Shown here: one piece after another, positions 1 to 4,677 of the stretch
How the letters are laid out: every line of letters starts with the position of its first letter
Numbering within the stretch: position 1 is the first letter of the stretch
Origin: a bacterium
Lineage (GTDB): Bacteria > Actinomycetota > Acidimicrobiia > Acidimicrobiales > CATQHL01
Direction: 5' to 3'
Length of the DNA stretch: 6,968 bases
NCBI GenBank assembly: GCA_026713745.1
Contig: JAPONU010000001.1
Span: 1-6,968 of the forward strand
The notes under the pieces: model-generated
The model's input: only the letters and a program-made list of their open reading frames with translations
Databases searched by the model: none
Told to the model about the DNA's origin: nothing
Made by a program: the position numbers and the translations under genes

Positions 1-1
1 C

Positions 2-754
2 CACAGCCCCGAGTTCACCATGCTGGAGCTCTACGAGGCCTACGCCGACTACACCGACATGATGACCCTCACCGAGGAGGTCGTCGCCGCCGCGGCCACA
101 GCAGCGACCGGCAGCACCGAGGTCTCGGTCGGGGACCGCACTCTGGACCTGGCGCCGCCGTGGCGCCGGGCCACCATGGCCGAAGTCGTCGCGGAGTACG
201 CCGGCCGTGACCTGCCGGCCACCGGCGCACCGGCGAGCAGCGCGGCTGTCGAACTGCGGGCCGAGGCGGACCGGCTGGACGTGGCCACCGAGGCGGGCTG
301 GTCGGCGGGGCGCATCCTGGCGGAGATCTACGAGCGGCGCGTGGAGGGCGAGCTTTGGGATCCGGTCTTCGTGTGCGACTTCCCGGTGGAGGTCTCACCG
401 CTGGCGCGCCGCCACCGGAGCACCGAAGGTCTCGTGGAGCGGTTCGAGGCGGTGGCGGCCGGGCGGGAACTGGCCAACGCCTTCAGCGAACTCGCCGATC
501 CCGACGACCAGCGCAGCCGCTTCGAAGCCCAGGAGCACCGCCGTCGCGATGGCGACAAGGAGGCCATGAGAACTGACGAGGACTACCTGCGGGCCCTGGA
601 GTACGGGCTGGCCCCCACGGGCGGTCTCGGCGTTGGCATCGACCGTCTGGCGATGCTGCTGTGCGGCGCCGAGACGATCCGCGACGTCATGCTGTTCCCC
701 ACCCTGCGACCCGAAGCCGGCGCCGCCGCCCCGCCCACCGAGGGAGACGGCTGA
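2..754 (+). CDS. lysS: Lysyl-tRNA synthetase, class II, C-terminal part (5' end outside window)
   Basis: This is the catalytic C-terminal half of a class II lysyl-tRNA synthetase, the cytoplasmic enzyme that charges tRNA-Lys using ATP. The frame is open at the left edge, and 250 residues are visible. The first residues, HSPEFTMLELYEAYADY, match the end of class II motif 2 as found in LysS. Further on come DFPVEVSPLARRHR, then GRELANAFSELADP (about residues 155-168 of the fragment), and motif 3 in GGLGVGIDRLAMLL followed by IRDVMLFPTLRPE near the C terminus. The motif 3 arginine that contacts ATP is present. The anticodon-binding OB domain and motif 1 must lie upstream. The protein ends in a short Ala/Pro/Gly tail after the conserved LRPE. 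coaX follows on the same strand after about 100 bases, an association also common in actinobacterial genomes. The family is certain; only the 5' end is missing. Confidence 0.97.
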   Translation, partial: HSPEFTMLELYEAYADYTDMMTLTEEVVAAAATAATGSTEVSVGDRTLDLAPPWRRATMAEVVAEYAGRDLPATGAPASSAAVELRAEADRLDVATEAGWSAGRILAEIYERRVEGELWDPVFVCDFPVEVSPLARRHRSTEGLVERFEAVAAGRELANAFSELADPDDQRSRFEAQEHRRRDGDKEAMRTDEDYLRALEYGLAPTGGLGVGIDRLAMLLCGAETIRDVMLFPTLRPEAGAAAPPTEGDG

Positions 755-777
755 CCCATGTGTCCGCTCTCGTCGTT

Positions 778-805
778 CGTCATTCCGGCGCAGGCCGGAA
801 TCCAG
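778..805. repeat. Small palindromic dispersed-repeat element (REP-like, 'HSGAGRNPE' family)
   Basis: Bases 782-801 form a perfect inverted repeat: ATTCCGGC, loop GCAG, GCCGGAAT. It is flanked by CGTC on the left and CCAG on the right. Translated in the wrong frames it gives RHSGAGRNPE, FRRRPESR and, on the other strand, WIPACAGMT. I recognise these peptides as frequent false-ORF products of a palindromic repeat scattered through many bacterial genomes. It lies between lysS and coaX, 24 bases after the lysS stop. It is not followed by a T-run, so it is not a typical intrinsic terminator. Only one copy is seen here, so dispersal in this genome is inferred from family resemblance. Confidence 0.7.
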
Positions 806-841
806 AGCCGAGCGCGGCCGGTTGCGCCTGCTGTCGTTGGC

Positions 842-849
842 GGGAAGGA
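842..849 (+). promoter_or_regulatory. Ribosome binding site fixing the coaX start
   Basis: The purine-rich GGGAAGGA lies nine bases before the GTG at 859. It is the only good Shine-Dalgarno-like sequence near the beginning of the CoaX homology, and it supports 859 over the in-frame GTG at 760. Confidence 0.6.
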
Positions 850-858
850 CGACCGGCC

Positions 859-1698
859 GTGCTGCTGACGATCGACGTGGGGAACACCCAGACGGTCCTG
901 GGGCTGTACGAACTGGGAGACCCGGCGAGTCTCGAGAGAGCCGAAGGGGGCCTCGTGGGCCACTGGCGGGCGGCCAGCAACGGCGACGCCACCTCCGACG
1001 AGCTGGCGGTGCTGATCGACGGGTTCCTGGCCGTGGAGGGCTGGGAACTGCTCCGCCACGTGTCGGGTGTGGCCGTTGCGTCCGGCGTGCCCCGGGTCAC
1101 CGCCGCGCTGCGGGAGATGGTTGCGCACTACTTCGAGTTCGACCCGGTCGTGATCGAGCCGGGCGTGCGCAGCGGGATCCCCATCCGCTACGACGACCCG
1201 CGCGAGGTCGGCGCCGACCGGATCGCCAACGCGGTCGGCGCGGTGGCGCTCTACGGGGGCCCCACGATCGTCGTGGACTTCGGCACCGGCACCACGTTCG
1301 ACGTCATCAGCGGGGCCTGCGAGTACCTCGGCGGCGTCATCTCGCCGGGCGTCGAGATCAGCCTCGAGGCGCTCTTCGAGCGGGCGTCCGCGCTGCGCTC
1401 GGTGGAGTTGACGGCGCCTCGCAACGTCATCGGGCGCAGCACCGCCGAGTCGCTGCAGTCAGGTGCCATCTACGGCTACGCCGCGCAGGTGGACGGCCTG
1501 TGCCGGCGCATCATGGCCGAGATCGGCGAGTCGACGGTCGTCGGGACAGGCGGGCTCGCACCGCTCATCTCGCCGCACACCACCAGCGTGCAGCACGTCC
1601 AGCCGTGGCTCACCCTGCACGGGCTGCGGATCGTCTGGCACAAGAACGCCGAGGGCCACCCCGACGCCCTCCCCGATGACAGGGCCAGAGGCGGCTAG
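859..1698 (+). CDS. coaX: Type III pantothenate kinase
   Basis: CoaX phosphorylates pantothenate to 4'-phosphopantothenate, the first step of coenzyme A synthesis. It is a cytoplasmic member of the ASKHA fold and needs a monovalent cation. The 279-residue product has the family motifs in order: phosphate-binding DVGNT at residues 6-10, GADRIANAVGA from 118 (Asp120 and Arg121), DFGTGTTFD at 140-148, GGVISPGVE at 158-166, STAESLQSGAIYG, and TGGLAPLI from 230. I chose GTG 859 because CoaX proteins begin two to four residues before DVGNT and because of the purine-rich site at 842-849. The frame is open further left, but that would translate the palindromic repeat at 778-805. The stop overlaps the fdhD start by one base, so the two genes are probably translated from one message. 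The C terminus runs somewhat past the usual end with a Pro/Asp/Arg-rich tail. Confidence 0.95.
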   Translation: MLLTIDVGNTQTVLGLYELGDPASLERAEGGLVGHWRAASNGDATSDELAVLIDGFLAVEGWELLRHVSGVAVASGVPRVTAALREMVAHYFEFDPVVIEPGVRSGIPIRYDDPREVGADRIANAVGAVALYGGPTIVVDFGTGTTFDVISGACEYLGGVISPGVEISLEALFERASALRSVELTAPRNVIGRSTAESLQSGAIYGYAAQVDGLCRRIMAEIGESTVVGTGGLAPLISPHTTSVQHVQPWLTLHGLRIVWHKNAEGHPDALPDDRARGG

Positions 1699-2486
1699 TG
1701 GCGCGGGGCCGCACGGAGCGGTTCATCACCAGCCGTCTCGAGGGCGGGTCCATCCGTCGCGAGCCCGACACCCTGATCGTGGAGGAGCCCCTCTCGATCC
1801 GGCTCGACGACGTGCTGGTCGCCACCACGATGCGCACCCCGGGCCACGACTTCGAGTTGGCAGCTGGGTTCTGCCACGCCGAGGGGCTGCTGGACGGTGC
1901 GGCTATCCGCGGCATCCGCTACTGCGGTGAGGGGCCGCCGGTCTCCTCGGAGTTCAACGTGGTGTCGGTGGAGACCGACGGCGCCGGGCCGGCGCCGGTG
2001 CCCCGGCTGGGCATCACCTCGGCGGCCTGCGGCATCTGCGGAACCGAGGCGATCGAACGGCTGGCCGAGACGCTGGCGCCGCTGCCGGAGTCCGAACCGT
2101 TCGAGCCTGCGGTGCTGGCCGCGGTGCCCGGCCGCATGATCGAGCTGCAGGACCTGTTCGGCGTCACCGGCGCGGTGCATGCCGCCGGGGTCGCCGATCG
2201 GTCCGGTGAGCCGCTGCTGGTGCGGGAGGACATCGGGCGCCACAACGCCGTGGACAAGGTCGTCGGCCGGCTGCTGCTGGACGGGGCCCTGCCGGCATCG
2301 GCGCGGTGCCTCTACGTGAGTGGCCGGGCCTCCTTCGAGATGGCCCAGAAGGCCTGGGCGGCGGGCTTCAGCGCCCTCGTGGCGGTGAGCGCGCCGTCGG
2401 CGCTGGCGGTGCAGGTGGCCCGCAGCGCCGGCTTGCAGCTCGGCGGCTTCGCCCGCGACGGCACGGTCCGCATCTACACCGACTGA
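1698..2486 (+). CDS. fdhD: Formate dehydrogenase accessory sulfurtransferase FdhD
   Basis: FdhD receives sulfur from the cysteine desulfurase IscS and passes it to the molybdenum or tungsten bis-MGD cofactor of formate dehydrogenase, which is inactive without it. The 262-residue product matches the family throughout: EEPLSIRLDD near residue 30, TMRTPGHDFELAAGF around 44-58, the sulfur-transfer pair C111-G-I-C114 in AACGICGTEA, TGAVHAAGV, REDIGRHNAVDKVVG, SGRASFEMAQKA and VAVSAPSALAVQ. Length is normal for the family (about 260-280). The GTG start shares its first base with the last base of the coaX stop (TAGTG), which suggests translational coupling. No formate dehydrogenase subunit or molybdopterin gene is in the window, so its client enzyme should be encoded elsewhere. 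Function is known for the family; activity here is inferred from the intact CxxC pair. Confidence 0.95.
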   Translation: MARGRTERFITSRLEGGSIRREPDTLIVEEPLSIRLDDVLVATTMRTPGHDFELAAGFCHAEGLLDGAAIRGIRYCGEGPPVSSEFNVVSVETDGAGPAPVPRLGITSAACGICGTEAIERLAETLAPLPESEPFEPAVLAAVPGRMIELQDLFGVTGAVHAAGVADRSGEPLLVREDIGRHNAVDKVVGRLLLDGALPASARCLYVSGRASFEMAQKAWAAGFSALVAVSAPSALAVQVARSAGLQLGGFARDGTVRIYTD

Positions 2487-2499
2487 GCCGCGGCCGTCC

Positions 2500-2575
2500 G
2501 GGCGGGGGGCCGGGGTGCCGTTCGCTCCTTCGCGCGGGCGCAAGGCGTCGCGAATCGGCTCCCCCGCCCCCGCCC
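2500..2575 (+). other. Long imperfect hairpin, copy 1
   Basis: Read outside to inside, the pairs are GGGCGGGGG 2500-2508 with 2567-2575, C2510 with G2566, GGGG 2512-2515 with CCCC 2561-2564, GCCG 2517-2520 with CGGC 2556-2559, TTCGC 2521-2525 with GCGAA 2550-2554, CCTT 2527-2530 with AAGG 2542-2545, and GCG 2532-2534 with CGC 2539-2541. The loop is CGGG. Small bulges and internal loops separate the helices. It begins 13 bases after the fdhD stop, so it could end transcription or protect the 3' end of the coaX-fdhD message. No U-tract follows, so a standard intrinsic terminator is not shown. Confidence 0.6.
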
Positions 2576-2595
2576 TCGGTTCTTGGCGCGTGTCC

Positions 2596-2670
2596 GGGTG
2601 GGGGTCGGGGTGCCGTTCGCTCCTTCGCGCGGGCGCAAGGCGTCGCGAATCGGCTCCCCCGCCCTCGCCC
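2596..2670 (+). other. Long imperfect hairpin, copy 2
   Basis: The fold is the same as in copy 1, 95-96 bases downstream. The outer helix pairs 2596-2604 with 2662-2670. T2599 faces G2667, G2601 faces T2665, and T2605 faces G2661. Each is a C-G pair in copy 1 and a possible G-U pair in a + strand RNA here. The G that is bulged in copy 1 is absent, which makes the helix more regular. Confidence 0.6.
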
Positions 2671-2704
2671 TCGGTTCTTGGCGGCCTCCGGGCGGGGCCG
2701 CCGG

Positions 2705-2710
2705 TAGCCT
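2705..2710 (+). promoter_or_regulatory. Probable -10 box of a leaderless chdC promoter
   Basis: TAGCCT fits the actinobacterial TANNNT -10 pattern. Six bases separate it from the chdC ATG, so a transcript starting at the usual distance would begin at the A of the start codon. No convincing Shine-Dalgarno sequence precedes this ATG, which agrees with leaderless translation. I see no good -35 hexamer at normal spacing. Confidence 0.55.
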
Positions 2711-2716
2711 CGGCGC

Positions 2717-3445
2717 ATGCCCGAACCGGTTGATCCCGAGCGCGTGCCGGAACCGGTCACGCCCTCGATCGGGTTGGGGGTGCTGCATCTCTTCTGCCGG
2801 GTAGGTGAGGGCTGGCGCGGCGAGGCCGTGGTTGACGCGGTGCGGCGGGCGGCGGGGCGGGGGACGCAGGTGGTGTCGGTGGCGATCCTGGGCCACAAGG
2901 CGGATTTGGCCTTCATGGCGCTGGACGCCGACCTGTGGCAGCTTCGGCTGCTGCAGCGGGACCTGGCGGCGGCCGGGCTCGTGGCGGTGGCCTCGTATGT
3001 TTCGCTGACGGAGATCTCCGAGTACGCCGCCGGGGTGCCCGAGGAACTGAAGCAGCAGCGCCTCTACCCGCAGCTGCCGCCGCCGGGCAAGCCGGCTTGG
3101 TGCTTCTATCCCATGTCCAAGCGCCGCGGCGAGCAGCAGAACTGGTTCACCCTGCCGTACGAGGACCGCCTCGAGCTGATGTACGAGCACGGCTCCTCGG
3201 GGCGCAAGTTCGCCGGCCGCGTGCTGCAGGTGGTCACCGGCTCGACGGGCATCGACGACTTCGAGTGGGGCGTCACGCTGTTCGCCGTCCGGCCCGACGA
3301 CCTGAAGGACGTGGTCTACACGCTGCGCTACGACCGGGCCTCGGCGCTCTACGCCGAGTTCGGGCCCTTCTATACCGGGATCGTTACCCCCATCGAGGAA
3401 CTGGTGGCGTTGCTGGTGGCCCCCGGCGGGGACGGCTCCCCCTAG
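2717..3445 (+). CDS. chdC: Coproheme decarboxylase (HemQ, chlorite dismutase-like family)
   Basis: ChdC performs the last step of the coproporphyrin-dependent heme pathway. It converts iron-coproporphyrin III to protoheme by two peroxide-dependent decarboxylations in the cytoplasm. The 242-residue length is typical. Family signatures are GHKADLAFM at 59-67, LTEISEY, the catalytic segment FYPMSKRR with Tyr131 and Lys135, NWFTLPYEDR, MYEHG with the probable proximal heme ligand His158, GRKFAGRVLQVVTGSTGIDDFEWGV-type sequence after it, and YDRASALYAEFGPFYTG. The ATG at 2717 fits the family N terminus, with a short Pro/Glu-rich lead, and lies exactly where a leaderless start would be after TAGCCT at 2705-2710. 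The only histidines are 24, 60 and 158, so the distal histidine reported for actinobacterial ChdC near the catalytic Tyr is not obvious. No other heme gene is in the window. True chlorite dismutase is less likely given the YPMSK motif. Confidence 0.94.
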   Translation: MPEPVDPERVPEPVTPSIGLGVLHLFCRVGEGWRGEAVVDAVRRAAGRGTQVVSVAILGHKADLAFMALDADLWQLRLLQRDLAAAGLVAVASYVSLTEISEYAAGVPEELKQQRLYPQLPPPGKPAWCFYPMSKRRGEQQNWFTLPYEDRLELMYEHGSSGRKFAGRVLQVVTGSTGIDDFEWGVTLFAVRPDDLKDVVYTLRYDRASALYAEFGPFYTGIVTPIEELVALLVAPGGDGSP

Positions 3446-3467
3446 CCGGCGCCCCGCGTCGCGCCCT

Positions 3468-3484
3468 CCCGCAGGCCCGGCGGG
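3468..3484. repeat. Short inverted repeat in the chdC-larE spacer
   Basis: CCCGC (3468-3472) and GCGGG (3480-3484) could pair around a seven-base loop. It lies after the chdC stop and 11 bases before the TAGCCT box of larE. It could be a weak terminator or an operator, but it lacks a T-run and such short G/C palindromes are common by chance in this DNA. Confidence 0.25.
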
Positions 3485-3495
3485 TGTGGTCGCTG

Positions 3496-3501
3496 TAGCC
3501 T
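3496..3501 (+). promoter_or_regulatory. Probable -10 box of the larE promoter
   Basis: TAGCCT occurs again here, preceded by G as in the chdC promoter (shared GTAGCCT). The expected transcription start is near 3508, giving a leader of about 56 bases before the larE GTG. TA-containing hexamers are scarce in this GC-rich sequence, and finding the same one in front of two genes supports a promoter role. No clear -35 box is visible. Confidence 0.45.
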
Positions 3502-3513
3502 GCTGGCGGGGGT

Positions 3514-3567
3514 ATGGGCCGGGCACCGATGACCGGCCGGCGCAGGGACGGGCGAGGAGCACCGTGA
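3514..3567 (+). CDS. Possible 17-codon leader ORF overlapping the larE start
   Basis: An ATG six bases after the predicted larE transcription start opens a short frame encoding MGRAPMTGRRRDGRGAP. Its TGA stop (3565-3567) overlaps the larE GTG (3564-3566) as GTGA, the usual form of translational coupling. The peptide is Arg/Gly-rich. No ribosome binding site is clear, though near-leaderless initiation is possible. I know no family for it. Short open frames are frequent in GC-rich DNA and a GTGA overlap only needs a start codon followed by A, so chance is a serious alternative. Confidence 0.25.
   Translation: MGRAPMTGRRRDGRGAP
3554..3559 (+). promoter_or_regulatory. Ribosome binding site fixing the larE start
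   Basis: GAGGAG lies four bases before the GTG at 3564. Spacing is slightly short but this is the best Shine-Dalgarno match in the spacer. It selects 3564 over the in-frame GTG at 3486, which lies upstream of the TAGCCT box. Confidence 0.6.
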
Positions 3568-4448
3568 CCGACATCCGGACGGCCAGCACCGCAGACACCG
3601 CCGTAAGCGAGCGGCTGGCCTCCTTGCGGGCGCTGCTGACCGAGGCCGCCCCCGTCGTGGTCGCCTTCAGCGGCGGCGTGGATTCCTCGCTGCTGGCCTG
3701 GGTGGCCCACGACGAACTCGGGCCGCAGCAGGCGCACGCCGTGACCGCCGTCTCCCCCTCGCTGGCGGAGACCGAGCGTGGCGAGGCCCGGCGCCTGGCC
3801 GGGTCGTGGGGGCTGCGCCACAGCGAGGTGGAGACCCTTGAGATGGAGCGGGCCGCCTACCGCAGCAACGACAGCCTCCGTTGCGCCCACTGCAAGGACG
3901 CCCTCATGGACGCTCTCGAGCCGCTGGCCACCGCCGAGGGAGCCACCGTGACTCTCGGGGTCAACCTGGACGACCTGGGTGACCACCGCCCCGGCGTCGC
4001 CGCCTCGGAAAGCCGCGGCGCCCGCTTCCCCCTGGTGGAGGCGGGATTCACCAAGGAGGAGGTACGAGCCGCCGCGCACTCGCTGGGTCTGGAGGTCTGG
4101 GACAAGCCGGCCGCGCCGTGCCTCGCGTCGCGACTCCCGTACGGCACGCCGGTGTCGGCACCGGTGCTGCGCACCGTCGGGCGGGCGGAGGCCGCCCTGG
4201 CCGGCCTGGGGTTCGAGGAACTGCGCGTGCGCCACTACGACGATCTGGCGCGCATCGAGGTGCCGCCGGATCGCCTCGGCGACGTCGTGGACGCCCGAGC
4301 CGCAGTGGTGGCCGCCGTGCAGGCCGCCGGCTACAGCTACGTCACCCTCGACCTGGAGGGCCTACGTTCGGGCAATCTCAACGCCGCTCTCGGCGAGGCG
4401 GCTGGGGACGCGACCGCCGGCAGCCACGCGCCGACGACCGCGGGTTGA
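3564..4448 (+). CDS. larE: ATP-dependent pyridinium dicarboxylate sulfur insertase LarE
   Basis: LarE adenylates a carboxylate of the pyridinium-dicarboxylate mononucleotide made by LarB and inserts sulfur, building the nickel-pincer nucleotide cofactor used by lactate racemase and related enzymes. From GTG 3564 the product has 294 residues, slightly longer than usual because of an Ala/Thr-rich tail. The PP-loop SGGVDSS is at residues 36-42 in FSGGVDSSLLAW. RCAHCK contains Cys107 and Cys110. KPAAPCLASRLPYG contains Cys186, at the position of the sulfur-donating cysteine in Lactobacillus LarE. All three cysteines together resemble LarE proteins that hold a [4Fe-4S] cluster instead of sacrificing a cysteine. 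larB, larC and lactate racemase are not in the window. A different PP-loop ATPase is possible, but the PC-ASR-PYG and RC--CK segments strongly favour LarE. glnD follows after 225 bases. Confidence 0.92.
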   Translation: MTDIRTASTADTAVSERLASLRALLTEAAPVVVAFSGGVDSSLLAWVAHDELGPQQAHAVTAVSPSLAETERGEARRLAGSWGLRHSEVETLEMERAAYRSNDSLRCAHCKDALMDALEPLATAEGATVTLGVNLDDLGDHRPGVAASESRGARFPLVEAGFTKEEVRAAAHSLGLEVWDKPAAPCLASRLPYGTPVSAPVLRTVGRAEAALAGLGFEELRVRHYDDLARIEVPPDRLGDVVDARAAVVAAVQAAGYSYVTLDLEGLRSGNLNAALGEAAGDATAGSHAPTTAG

Positions 4449-4461
4449 GGCCGCGGGCGGT

Positions 4462-4677
4462 ATGACCCTCCTGGGCGCCGGCACGCCAGGGCGCGCGCCT
4501 GCGACAGCGGGACCGGACGCACCGGCACCGGGCCGCGCGCCTGCGACAGCGGGACCGGACGCACCGGCACCGGGCCGCGCGCCTGCGACAGCGGGACCGG
4601 ACGCACCGGCGCCGGGCCGCGCGCCTGCGGTGGCCGGGCCGGACGCATCCCCGCCGGGCGGGGCCGGGCCCCGATGA
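4462..4677 (+). CDS. Possible 71-residue Pro/Ala/Gly repeat peptide, overlapping glnD start
   Basis: An ATG 13 bases after the larE stop opens a 71-codon frame that reads through the 42-bp repeats as RAPATAGPDAPAPG three times, then RAPAVAGPDASPPG. Its TGA overlaps the glnD ATG as ATGA. In favour of coding: its position between two genes, the coupling-type overlap, and the diverged fourth repeat. That repeat has two silent changes (GCG to GCC, GGA to GGG) and mostly mild replacements in this frame, but many harsh replacements in the other two + frames. Against: no clear ribosome binding site, third positions in the repeat are less G/C-biased than in neighbouring genes, and a 42-bp repeat stays open in several frames by arithmetic. 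I recognise no family. It has no signal peptide or membrane segment and would probably be unstructured. Confidence 0.3.
   Translation: MTLLGAGTPGRAPATAGPDAPAPGRAPATAGPDAPAPGRAPATAGPDAPAPGRAPAVAGPDASPPGGAGPR
4492..4659. repeat. 42-bp minisatellite, four copies
   Basis: Copies lie at 4492-4533, 4534-4575, 4576-4617 and 4618-4659. The first two are identical, the third differs only by A to G at 4611, and the fourth has about nine substitutions. The period is a multiple of three, so copy number can change without shifting frame. The array fills most of the 225-base larE-glnD spacer (4449-4673), where I see no -10 box or terminator. Near-identity of copies 1-3 points to recent duplication. Confidence 0.92.

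Larger units (their letters stand above)
2497..2700. repeat. Tandem direct repeat, about 95 bp, two copies plus a partial third
   Basis: The spacer between fdhD and chdC (2487-2716) contains no gene and is almost wholly this repeat. Copy 1 runs from about 2497 to 2592 and copy 2 from about 2593 to 2686. The central stretch of 58 bases (2512-2569 and 2607-2664) is identical in both. Differences are few: C2503 to T2599, one G lost from a G-run, C2510 to T2605, C2570 to T2665, and changes at the copy junctions. A third partial copy (TCCGGGCGGGG, 2687-2697) abuts the chdC promoter. Each copy is itself an imperfect palindrome. Several frames remain open through it (for instance + strand 2515-2804 and 2583-2804), but these are chance ORFs in GC-rich DNA. 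Confidence 0.9.

Noticed and set aside
760..858. Upstream in-frame GTG at 760 as the coaX start
   Set aside because: It would add 33 residues encoded by the palindromic repeat, which CoaX proteins lack. GTG 859 has a good ribosome binding site and puts DVGNT at the usual distance from the N terminus.
583..1128. - strand ORF containing WIPACAGMT
   Set aside because: The peptide is the known false translation of the palindromic repeat at 778-805. The rest is antisense to lysS and coaX.
633..1679. + strand ORF (348 codons) overlapping lysS and coaX in another frame
   Set aside because: Its product is extremely Arg-rich and matches nothing, while coaX in the correct frame has all its motifs.
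2500..2670. Hairpins after fdhD as standard intrinsic terminators
   Set aside because: The stems are strong but no T-tract follows either one, so termination is only a possibility.
3486..3563. Upstream in-frame GTG at 3486 as the larE start
   Set aside because: It precedes the TAGCCT box and the predicted RNA start, and it adds a sequence unlike LarE N termini. GTG 3564 has GAGGAG before it.
2474..3598. Long - strand ORF (374 codons) opposite chdC and the hairpin repeats
   Set aside because: It covers a complete, well-conserved chdC on the other strand. Its own sequence is a low-complexity Arg/Pro/Gly-rich shadow that runs through both spacer repeats.
4405..4448. Ala/Thr/Gly tail of LarE as a further diverged copy of the 42-bp repeat
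   Set aside because: The tail reads ATAGSHAPTTAG, resembling ATAGPDAPAPG, but it is in a different frame. By-eye base identity is only a little over half in low-complexity DNA, so it is too weak to claim.
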